IMG/VR virus record: IMGVR_UViG_3300042451_001241
Span: 27,802 to 91,801 of that record
Source of the DNA: a virus
Reading direction: 5' to 3' (one strand)
DNA length: 64,000 nt
The notes under the pieces were generated by a model. That model made no database searches, was not told the DNA's origin, and saw only the letters and a list, made by a program, of their open reading frames with translations. The position numbers and the translations under genes were made by a program. Below are positions 51,770 to 59,166 of the stretch, in pieces; position 1 is the first letter of the stretch, and every line of letters starts with the position of its first letter.

Positions 51770-52237
51770 TTATTTTTCCAATTTTTTAATCTTATCTCTA
51801 AGTTTTATTGAATCTTCAAAGTTTTCGTTCTTAATTGAATCTTCGAGTTCTTTTCTAAGTTTTTCAATTTCGGATTTATTAGTTTCCAGTTTTTTAATTT
51901 GGTCTCTAACTTCACAAGCCTTTTCAAAGTCTTGGTTCTTGATTAATGAATCAAGTTCTTTTTTAAGTGTTAATGTTTTTTTAGATTCCGTTTTTAAATT
52001 AGATTCTGAAGTTACATTAGTTTCAGAATCATTGGTGAATCTAATAAAACTAACAGAAGAGTATGTTCCGTCAGGTGTTTGGTAAGTAGTTTTAGTCCAT
52101 TCACCATTTTCATCGACACCACTTTCAGTTTTAGTTTCGCCCATAATATTATTCAAAGGGTAAGTTTGACTAGTGTAATTTGTAAAGAAATCTCTCATCA
52201 TTTCATCTAAGTTTTTTAAGTAATTAAATTTTTTCAT
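51770..52237 (-). CDS. UVR-motif protein, candidate Clp adaptor
   Basis: 155 residues. The N-terminus has FNYLKNLDEMMRDFFTNYTS and a beta-rich region. The C-terminal half holds two UVR motifs: LKKELDSLIKNQDFEKACEV RDQIKKLE and LRKELEDSIKNENFEDSIKL RDKIKKLE. UVR motifs mediate contacts between UvrB and UvrC, and in McsA contacts with ClpC. The gene is divergent from a ClpC-like ATPase gene, so an adaptor role is favoured over DNA repair. No zinc CxxC motif as in McsA is seen. Confidence 0.65.
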   Translation of the reverse strand: MKKFNYLKNLDEMMRDFFTNYTSQTYPLNNIMGETKTESGVDENGEWTKTTYQTPDGTYSSVSFIRFTNDSETNVTSESNLKTESKKTLTLKKELDSLIKNQDFEKACEVRDQIKKLETNKSEIEKLRKELEDSIKNENFEDSIKLRDKIKKLEK

Positions 52238-52314
52238 TTTTGTTTTTTTTTATTTTATTTATTTTTTTTGCTCGACACTACTAAATATATGCCAAAACAT
52301 TTAATTGTAAATTA

Positions 52315-52352
52315 TATGACAAAATGTCATAATAAAATTTGTAAATATGACA
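52315..52352. promoter_or_regulatory. TATGACA operator-like repeats upstream of clp gene
   Basis: TATGACA (52315-52321), its inverse TGTCATA (52325-52331) three bases later, and a third copy TATGACA (52346-52352). A TAAAATTTG promoter-like box sits between them (52333-52341). Looks like a binding site for a dimeric repressor in the divergent control region. Confidence 0.5.
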
Positions 52353-52409
52353 TATTATCAAATATTGAAAATGAAATATAAATTACTATAATTATAAAAA
52401 AATAAAGAT

Positions 52410-54440
52410 ATGATTGAATCTGCGGAAAATAGTGGTAAGAATAAAGGTAAAGGTGAAGGTACTTCTAGCACACCTGTATTAGATAACTTTAGTAGGGATT
52501 TAATAAAATTAGCGGAAGAAGGTAAATTAGACCCTGTTATTGGTAGGGAAAGAGAGATTAATAGAATTGCTCAAATCCTATCAAGAAGAAAGAAAAATAA
52601 CCCAATTATTATTGGTGAGCCAGGTTGTGGTAAAACCGCTATAATTGAAGGGTTAGCGATTAAAATCCAAAATGGAGATTGTCCTAGAAACCTAATGGAT
52701 AAAAAAATTGTTTCATTGGATATGACATCAATTGTTGCGGGGACAAAATATAGAGGTCAGTTTGAAGAAAGGATGAAAGTGATTATTGAAGAACTTCAGG
52801 CGAATCCTAACATTATAGTTTTCATTGATGAGATACATACAATTGTTGGGGCGGGAAATACATCAGGTTCATTAGACGCTTCAAACATATTTAAACCCGC
52901 ATTAGCAAGAGGAGAAATACAATGTGTTGGTGCAACTACTCTTGATGAATACAGAAAGAATTTTGAAAAAGATGGTGCTTTGGAAAGAAGATTCCAAAAA
53001 GTAATTGTTGACGCAGCGACTAAAGAAGAGACATTACAAATCTTACAAAATGCTAAAGAAAAATATGAATCTTACCATAATGTTTACTATACTGATGAAA
53101 TATTAAAATTATGTGTGGAATTGGCGGAAAGATATATTACAGATAGAGAATTTCCTGATAAGGCGTTCGATATTATTGATGAAGTTGGTGCGAGAAGTCA
53201 GGTAGATATTAAATTACCTGAAATTATTGAGAAGTTAAAATTGGAGGCTCAAGACGTTAAACTTGAAAAATTGGATGTTGTTAAAAAACAAAATTATGAA
53301 TTGGCCGCATCTTTAAGAGATAAAGAAAGAAAGATTTTAGATAAATTAGAGGCGGAGAAAAAGAAGTTTGAAACAGAGTTACAGATTCAGAAAAAAGAAG
53401 TGACTGATGATTTGGTTTATGACGTGGTTTCAAATATGACTAAAATACCTATCACTAAATTAAACTCAGATGAGACAAAAAATTTAATTAGTTTGGCGGA
53501 TAATATTAATAGTAAAGTTATTGGTCAGTCTGAAGCGGTTTTAAAAATTGCAAAATCTATCAGAAGAAATAGATTAGGTATTAGAGAACCAAATAAACCA
53601 ATCGGGTCATTTATATTCTTGGGATCAACAGGTGTAGGTAAAACTCATTTAGCAAAACAACTGGCCAAAGAAATTTTTGGTAGTGAAGAAAACTTAATTA
53701 GGGTTGATATGAGTGAATATCAAGAAAAACACACCATAACAAGATTAATCGGAGCACCTCCTTCTTATGTTGGGTATGAAGATGGTGGACAATTAACGGA
53801 AATGGTTAAAAATAAACCTTATTCAGTTATTCTTTTCGATGAGGTTGAGAAGGCCCACAAAGATATTTTCTCAGTATTACTACAATTATTGGATGATGGT
53901 CATATTACAGATAGTCTTGGTAGAAAAATTAACTTTAAAAATTGTTTGATTATTATGACATCAAACTTGGGGGTTAAAAAACTACAGGATTTCGGAACAG
54001 GGGTAGGGTTTAAATCTTCTACATCAACATATGTTCAAGAAGAACAGAAAAAAGACATTCTTAAAAAAGAATTACAAAAGTTTTTCTCTCCTGAATTTTT
54101 AAATCGTATTGATGAAATAATTGTGTTTAATCAATTAAATAAAGAGGATATTGGTAAGATTGTTGATATTGAAATTAAAAAACTAATATCAAGATTATCT
54201 AATTTAAAATACAAATTCTCATATGATAAATCATTGGTAGATTTAATTTCTGAAGTTGGTTTTGATGAGTTGTATGGGGCAAGACCATTAAAAAGAGCTT
54301 TACAAGATAAAGTAGAGGACTATATCTCGGAAGAAGTATTAAAAGGTGAAATTTCTGAAAATAAAGAGTATGAAATTTATGTTGACGAGAAAGAGGTTAA
54401 GATAAAAGAGAAAAAGAAGAGAAAAAAGAAAGGGGATTAA
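52410..54440 (+). CDS. clpC: ClpC/ClpA-like double AAA+ unfoldase lacking the N-domain
   Basis: 676 residues. The usual ~150-residue N-domain is missing; after a Lys/Gly-rich 20-residue start the D1 module begins (NFSRDLIKLAEEGKLDPVIG). D1: Walker A GEPGCGKTA (69-77), Walker B VFIDEIH. A short UVR-like M region (KLDVVKKQNYELAASLRDKE) precedes D2: GSTGVGKTH, ILFDEVEKAH, MTSNLG. GTGVGFKSST carries the VGF tripeptide at the place of the ClpP-docking loop of ClpC. It should therefore feed host ClpP. It lies beside an UVR adaptor candidate and a tmRNA/SmpB pair. Confidence 0.88.
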   Translation: MIESAENSGKNKGKGEGTSSTPVLDNFSRDLIKLAEEGKLDPVIGREREINRIAQILSRRKKNNPIIIGEPGCGKTAIIEGLAIKIQNGDCPRNLMDKKIVSLDMTSIVAGTKYRGQFEERMKVIIEELQANPNIIVFIDEIHTIVGAGNTSGSLDASNIFKPALARGEIQCVGATTLDEYRKNFEKDGALERRFQKVIVDAATKEETLQILQNAKEKYESYHNVYYTDEILKLCVELAERYITDREFPDKAFDIIDEVGARSQVDIKLPEIIEKLKLEAQDVKLEKLDVVKKQNYELAASLRDKERKILDKLEAEKKKFETELQIQKKEVTDDLVYDVVSNMTKIPITKLNSDETKNLISLADNINSKVIGQSEAVLKIAKSIRRNRLGIREPNKPIGSFIFLGSTGVGKTHLAKQLAKEIFGSEENLIRVDMSEYQEKHTITRLIGAPPSYVGYEDGGQLTEMVKNKPYSVILFDEVEKAHKDIFSVLLQLLDDGHITDSLGRKINFKNCLIIMTSNLGVKKLQDFGTGVGFKSSTSTYVQEEQKKDILKKELQKFFSPEFLNRIDEIIVFNQLNKEDIGKIVDIEIKKLISRLSNLKYKFSYDKSLVDLISEVGFDELYGARPLKRALQDKVEDYISEEVLKGEISENKEYEIYVDEKEVKIKEKKKRKKKGD

Positions 54441-54454
54441 AATCCCCTTTTTTT
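54429..54454. terminator. Bidirectional terminator between clp and peptidase genes
   Basis: Perfect 10-bp stem AAAGGGGATT / AATCCCCTTT with a 2-nt loop and T runs on both strands; includes the clp stop codon and precedes the convergent peptidase stop. Confidence 0.85.
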
Positions 54455-55265
54455 ATAACCAACCTTTTTGATTTGATATTTTTTTGTATTTTTTATAACC
54501 CAATTTTTCTATCATTTTTTTACCGGTGTCAATCCCGTTATAAACATCTTCAATCACAACATACTCATTTTTTCTATGATAGTTATAATAACCAATAGCA
54601 AAATTAATACAAGAGAAATCGAATTTAGTTTTTAACGCGTAAACATCTGTATATGGATGAGAATAATACTTATTTCTATTATCAAAACTTTCAGTTAATA
54701 TCTCATCACAAGATTTAAAGAATTCGTCTTCTCTATCAAACAATTGAACCCCCATACAATATTCCGTAACCATTGAATTTCCTGGTGCATCAAACTGAAT
54801 ACAATAACCAACATCTTTAAAGAAATTTGGGTCGGCCTTTCTTGAACCGTGACATCCTGTTTCCTCAGACACAAAGAACGCCGATTTCAAATTTGGAAGT
54901 TCTTTTAATAGTTCCAAACAAGCGTAAACCCCGCACTTATCATCTCCACCAATTCCTGTTTGTTCTCCATCATCATTTATCGCGGTTAAAGATTCCTTTA
55001 AAACCTTTTGTTCATTTGGTAACATCTTCTCAATAATGTTAATAGTATCTATGTCGTGTACGGTGTCAGTATGAGCAACCACACAAGGATAATAATCAAC
55101 ATTATCCGTTTTCTTTGTTGCGTAAATGTTATTATTAGAATCTTTATAAAATGGTATATTGTTGGTGGTTAACCAATTGACAATAAAATCAACCATTTTG
55201 CCTTCGTTATAGGTTACCGTTGGTATTGATAGGACTTCTTTAAGTAGGTTATAATCGCGTTTCAT
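54453..55265 (-). CDS. M20/M42-like zinc aminopeptidase
   Basis: 270 residues, short for the family. Ligand motifs are present in order: AHTDTVHD (metal His/Asp), IGGDDKCG (bridging Asp), SEETGCHGS (catalytic Glu pair), QFDAPG (Asp) and NYHRKNEYV (final His). Resembles peptidase T/M20-M42 enzymes without the dimerisation domain. Cytoplasmic, would trim peptides to amino acids. The -7 box TACATTTG lies 4 nt from the ATG, and it is convergent with the clp gene, so it could finish peptides released by Clp proteolysis (inference). Confidence 0.78.
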   Translation of the reverse strand: MKRDYNLLKEVLSIPTVTYNEGKMVDFIVNWLTTNNIPFYKDSNNNIYATKKTDNVDYYPCVVAHTDTVHDIDTINIIEKMLPNEQKVLKESLTAINDDGEQTGIGGDDKCGVYACLELLKELPNLKSAFFVSEETGCHGSRKADPNFFKDVGYCIQFDAPGNSMVTEYCMGVQLFDREDEFFKSCDEILTESFDNRNKYYSHPYTDVYALKTKFDFSCINFAIGYYNYHRKNEYVVIEDVYNGIDTGKKMIEKLGYKKYKKISNQKGWL

Positions 55266-55268
55266 ACA

Positions 55269-56729
55269 TCAAATGTAACGCTTTTTTCCTTTGTTAACAA
55301 CTTTTCTCTCAAAAAGTTCTCTATTATGTAAAAAATCAATAAAAGATTCGTAATTATAAGACCTAGTTTCCATAGGTTTGAATTGGGCGGGAGTATAATG
55401 AACTATCACAACTTGTTTTTCAGGGTCATACTTATAAATCCTAAATTTTCTTTCTTTAGTATTTGGGTCGTGAGGTAATTGATACCATTCTCCTAATTTA
55501 TATTTATTAAAAACATTATCTTTAAAATTAATGAATTCTTGACTTGTAAATTTTTCATCTGTCGATATTTCCTCTAATATGTCGTCAAGTTTTGAAGAGA
55601 CATAATTATTAAATCTTTTAGAAAAAATTTCATTGTGTTGGTCATTACAATAAGTTTCATAAGCGTATTCATAATAATTAGGGTCTAAATGAATACTTTC
55701 TTTATTTATTTTTTGAAGTAACTCATATACAGACATATGTTTTGCATCATATAATTCAAATAAGGTTGTAAGTATTTTAACGCTAGTTCTATATGACCAA
55801 AAACAATTATTATCTTTTACAAAGATTCCGTAATTTGAAAATACATCACAAAATTCTCCGTTAATTAGGTCAACGGTTGTATCGTATTTACATTCATTAA
55901 TTAATTCATTATATTCTGAAATAATATTATCCACTTCACTTGAAAAATATTTATCTAAATCTCTTGCAATAATTTCACTATGTTCTTCTAAATTTTCCAT
56001 AGTAATTCTTTCCGCAGTATTTAAATAACTATAAATTTCAATAATCTTTTGTTTATTTTCCGCTGTAAAATGATATAACATATAACCATCTTTCCATTCA
56101 TAGTGAGAAGTATCCCAAGGCTCAAATTCATAACCACTTCTTCCATTACCAATAGTGGTTAAAAACCAAACCTCATCGTCATTATCTGTAAAAATTTTAA
56201 AAAAATCACTTACCTCATCAAATCTTAATATAATTTGACTAGCACCCGGCTTTGTAGGACTATATTTAATATCATAAATTAATTGATCAAAATCAGAAAT
56301 ATCAATATCATTTACAATATCAGAACCCTTTTTTATATTTAATAAAATATTATAAATAGAATTACTCATTAGTTCCAAATACTTGTCGTAAATTGAGGGA
56401 AAATTACTTTTAATATATTCGTCAGGATTTTCAATATCATCATTTTCTTTATCAACTATACTAAAACCATTATAATTAACATCTTTACCAGTTTTTTTTC
56501 TTAGTAATGTAATACAAAATTTTTCAGAGGTAGGATTTTTGGTTTTATCAATTATAAAATATATATCATAATATTGAAATTTTTTAGAATAAGCGTCTTT
56601 AATGAATTTAGGTCCAAAATATGATACTGAATCATAACCATTCGATTTAAGAAAGGTTAATTTTTCATTATCTTCAATTATCTCACTCTGTTTATAAGCT
56701 ACTCTTCTTAAATTACCGTCAGATTCCAT
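55269..56729 (-). CDS. Large hypothetical protein
   Basis: 486 residues, acidic, alpha/beta with many aromatic residues (SVSYFGPKFIKDAYSKKFQY, HYEWKDGYMLYHFTAENKQK, FWSYRTSVKILTTLFELYDA). No motif or family recognised. Starts after a late-box variant (AAGTATTTATTA, minus strand, near 56745-56756) and ends against the peptidase promoter. Adjacent on the other side is the tmRNA promoter. Confidence 0.55.
   Translation of the reverse strand: MESDGNLRRVAYKQSEIIEDNEKLTFLKSNGYDSVSYFGPKFIKDAYSKKFQYYDIYFIIDKTKNPTSEKFCITLLRKKTGKDVNYNGFSIVDKENDDIENPDEYIKSNFPSIYDKYLELMSNSIYNILLNIKKGSDIVNDIDISDFDQLIYDIKYSPTKPGASQIILRFDEVSDFFKIFTDNDDEVWFLTTIGNGRSGYEFEPWDTSHYEWKDGYMLYHFTAENKQKIIEIYSYLNTAERITMENLEEHSEIIARDLDKYFSSEVDNIISEYNELINECKYDTTVDLINGEFCDVFSNYGIFVKDNNCFWSYRTSVKILTTLFELYDAKHMSVYELLQKINKESIHLDPNYYEYAYETYCNDQHNEIFSKRFNNYVSSKLDDILEEISTDEKFTSQEFINFKDNVFNKYKLGEWYQLPHDPNTKERKFRIYKYDPEKQVVIVHYTPAQFKPMETRSYNYESFIDFLHNRELFERKVVNKGKKRYI
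55270..55277 (-). promoter_or_regulatory. Leaderless-type promoter -7 box
   Basis: Minus-strand TACATTTG, spacer ATGT, then the ATG of the peptidase at 55265; the box overlaps the end of the upstream gene. Confidence 0.6.
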
Positions 56730-56788
56730 TAAAATAAAATATTTATATAATAAATACTTAAAAAGTTTAATTAATTAAAATTTATTTG

Positions 56789-56796
56789 TATATTTG
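56789..56796 (+). promoter_or_regulatory. Bacteroidota-type -7 box of the tmRNA gene
   Basis: TATATTTG in the context TTTGTATATTTGTATTG, the same 15-base context as the leaderless protein genes; about 26 nt before the mature tmRNA 5' end. Confidence 0.75.
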
Positions 56797-56822
56797 TATT
56801 GTAAAAGTTCATTGAAAATATT

Positions 56823-57206
56823 GGGGGTAAAAATGGTATTGACTGGCATTGTTAATTGTTCGGGGCACGCAGTGAGAAGATTCCTATCACTTAAATCTAC
56901 GGATTCAAATTTTAGACGGCAACGTACTAGACAAAATGGCGACTATCGGTTTAATCCGTGAAAACGCTGAAGTTGTAGCTTAATAGTTAAGAAACAACAA
57001 CGGGTCGGTGAGTGTATAACCCAGGAACAGAAGCTCTTTAGGGGTTGAAAAATGACTGAACCCTAAATCGAGTCGTCCATTGGTTGTTAGTTTACGATGG
57101 TGAAGAACAAACTAAATATTTTGGAATGTTAGAAAACATTATCCTAAGCGTGTAGTCCTTAATAGTTAAGGTGAACAACACGGCGGTTCGACCCCGCCTA
57201 CCTCCA
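56823..57206 (+). ncRNA. ssrA: tmRNA (transfer-messenger RNA)
   Basis: Acceptor stem 5' GGGGGTA (56823-56829) pairs with TACCTCC (57199-57205), discriminator A 57206; CCA is not encoded. T arm GGCGG-TTCGACC-CCGCC (57182-57198). The 5' domain contains TGGTATTGACTGGCATT-type D-arm sequence. The tag frame most likely resumes at GGC 56918, after TAGAC as in other tmRNAs, and stops at TAA 56981 followed by TAG. The tag would start GNVLDKM and end ENAEVVA. Length 384 nt is normal. SmpB is encoded 90 nt away, convergently. Confidence 0.92.
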
Positions 57207-57210
57207 CTTT

Positions 57211-57240
57211 AAACCCTTACCTCCACAGGTAGGGGTTTTT
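57211..57240 (+). terminator. Intrinsic terminator of the tmRNA
   Basis: 12-bp stem AAACCCTTACCT / AGGTAGGGGTTT (one G/T pair) with a short CCAC loop and a T run, four bases after the tmRNA end. Confidence 0.9.
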
Positions 57241-57259
57241 TATTTGACGTTATAATAAA

Positions 57260-57282
57260 TAAAAAAACCACCCGAAGGTGGT
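57260..57282 (-). terminator. Intrinsic terminator of smpB
   Basis: ACCACC-loop-GGTGGT hairpin (57267-57282) with a T run on the minus strand, 15 nt after the smpB stop. Confidence 0.8.
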
Positions 57283-57296
57283 CTGTTATCTGAACT

Positions 57297-57731
57297 TTAA
57301 ATATTTCTTTTCATATCCCGATCAATGTCTCGATTTTTAATTGATTCTCTTTTATCGTAAAGTTTCTTACCTCGACCTAATACAATTTCTACTTTAATCA
57401 AACCTCTGTCATTAATGAAAATTCTATACGGAATAATCGCCAATCCTTTTATTAATTGATTCTCCAATTTTCTTAGTTCTTTCTTCTTGAGTAATAGTTT
57501 TCTATCCCTATTGGTTTCGTGGAAAGTTCCATACCCATAATCTGAAATAGTCATTCCTTTAACGAATAATTCACCATTACTAAAATAACAATAACTCTCT
57601 GAAATTGAGGCTTTATTTTCCCTAATAGATTTTACCTCAGACCCAATTAATTGAATTCCAGCAATTTCTGTTTGGATAAATTCGTATTCAAACTTTACTT
57701 TTTTATTAACAATATTAACCGAATGTTTCAT
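57297..57731 (-). CDS. smpB: SsrA-binding protein SmpB
   Basis: 144 residues, the normal length. Family signatures in order: KFEYEFIQTEIAGIQLIGSE-VKSIRENKA, SYCYFSNGELFVKGMTISDY, RDRKLLLKKKELRKLENQL, KGLAIIPYRIFINDRGLIKV and the C-terminal GRGKKLYDKRESIKNRD tail that enters the decoding centre. It binds the tmRNA tRNA-like domain and brings it to stalled ribosomes. The -7 box TATCTTTG is 4 nt from its ATG. The tmRNA gene is next door, facing it. Confidence 0.93.
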   Translation of the reverse strand: MKHSVNIVNKKVKFEYEFIQTEIAGIQLIGSEVKSIRENKASISESYCYFSNGELFVKGMTISDYGYGTFHETNRDRKLLLKKKELRKLENQLIKGLAIIPYRIFINDRGLIKVEIVLGRGKKLYDKRESIKNRDIDRDMKRNI

Positions 57732-57735
57732 TAAA

Positions 57736-57743
57736 CAAAGATA
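57736..57743 (-). promoter_or_regulatory. Leaderless-type promoter -7 box of smpB
   Basis: Minus-strand TATCTTTG, spacer TTTA, then ATG 57731. Confidence 0.75.
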
Positions 57744-57779
57744 AGAATTTTTTTTATATGTTATTTGATTTTTTTTTAA

Positions 57780-57826
57780 ATAAAAAAAGAGGGAAGAATT
57801 GATGGCTACTCAAATTCTTCCCTCTT
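57780..57826 (-). terminator. Strong intrinsic terminator of the giant RNA transcript
   Basis: Perfect 14-bp stem AAGAGGGAAGAATT / AATTCTTCCCTCTT (57787-57800 and 57813-57826) with a 12-nt loop and seven T on the minus strand. It closes the gene-free region. Confidence 0.9.
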
Positions 57827-58233
57827 AGCCGTGAACTCTGTCATTCAGTAAGTTCGACCTGATAATCCAATGAGTGAGATAGGATTGACACTTTGACGTT
57901 AGTGATGACCAGTATACTTTAGAACGTTTGTGTTTTTATCGGATTTTTATCATCACTTGAAAAAACCCCTGTGGTTATCACAAAAAATCCACACCTTAAA
58001 AAAACATAGTTTTAGTCTTTTTCATCCATTCACCCATTGATTAGTCATACTAAGGACTTTTTATTGGGGTTCGTTTGTTTTTTATGGTTTCAAATCTCAG
58101 TTAGAAACTTGGTGAACAAATACGAATCTAAATCATACACACATTAAAGAACTGAACCTATTTTTTTGATGTCATAACTTTAAACTCATTCACATCGAGT
58201 GTATTGGTTAAACACTACTTAACTGGAGTCACT

Positions 58234-58308
58234 TGGTAGCGAGCGATGGAATCGAACCATCCGTCTTTAGGTTATGAGCCTAACGAGTTACCATTTCTCC
58301 GGCTCGCA
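58234..58308 (-). tRNA. tRNA-Met (CAT), initiator-like
   Basis: 75 nt including encoded CCA. Acceptor TGCGAGC / GCTCGCT with an unpaired U1-U72, D arm GAG...CTC with A11-U24, anticodon stem TTAGG-CTCATAA-CCTAA with anticodon CAT, variable AGACG, T arm GATGG-TTCGATT-CCATC. An unpaired 1-72 end and A11-U24 are hallmarks of bacterial initiator tRNA. Of the three initiator G-C pairs in the anticodon stem, two are kept and the third is A-U. It is embedded in the giant RNA transcript, so it must be excised. Confidence 0.88.
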
Positions 58309-59166
58309 CTATAATTTAGGCTGAGATTACACCTATTTGTGAGAACCTTTACAAGTATTATTGTTTCCCTTGTTATCCACTCTCTTTTGAAGAGTATTTC
58401 TCAATGACGGTCTTTTAAGTTTACCACTCTTTGAGGTATCAATTACTCTCTCATTACTCAACTCTCTTCGAGGACGCCTCCCCAACACATTCTTGCGGAA
58501 TTAGAGGTTTTTGGTAAGAATACACTCAGACTTGGGGTCTTTGTGTGCAATGAACGGCTCATTACTATGTAGTCACCTTTCATTGATACCTGATAGACAC
58601 TTTTCCTTTGAACAAATTTTTAGTTTATTTAAGTACGTGTCGTGGATGTGTCGAAGTAGTGGTCTATCGTAAGCTCAGTCATCTTTTGAACAACCGAATA
58701 CTTGACTACTCCGTGAGATGTCCCCATCTCCATTTTTTAAGTTTACTTCATACCACAACCTTGGTTGATTGTTAGTAAGGATAGTAGCGACACCACTCGT
58801 TCTTTATCTTACCTTTCGGTTTTAAGTCCACTCTTAAATTGGAACCCGTAATTATATGATTAGATAATCACACTTCTTACTTGATTCCTATGGGTTATTC
58901 TTATTGTTCTTCCGAACTCAACCAAACAATCCACATTGCTTGGTCATTAAACCACTTTCCCTAAAGCGTCGCCCTCAGTACTAAAGGTCTAATGATATCC
59001 CACTTGTATACTCGAGCTCAGTTTCCCAAGCCGCAGAACCACTAACACAAGTGACCCCACTTTATCCTACTTTCGTAGTTTATTTAACGACCATATACGG
59101 CCGATTATCGTTTCTCGAGTTATCATCACTCCGAAGAGTTACTTTCACCCGATGGATAATTCACTA

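Noticed and set aside
57940-57985. Second terminator inside the giant RNA 3' part (AACC...GGTT then T run)
   Set aside because: Only a four-base stem; the 14-bp hairpin at 57787-57826 is far stronger.
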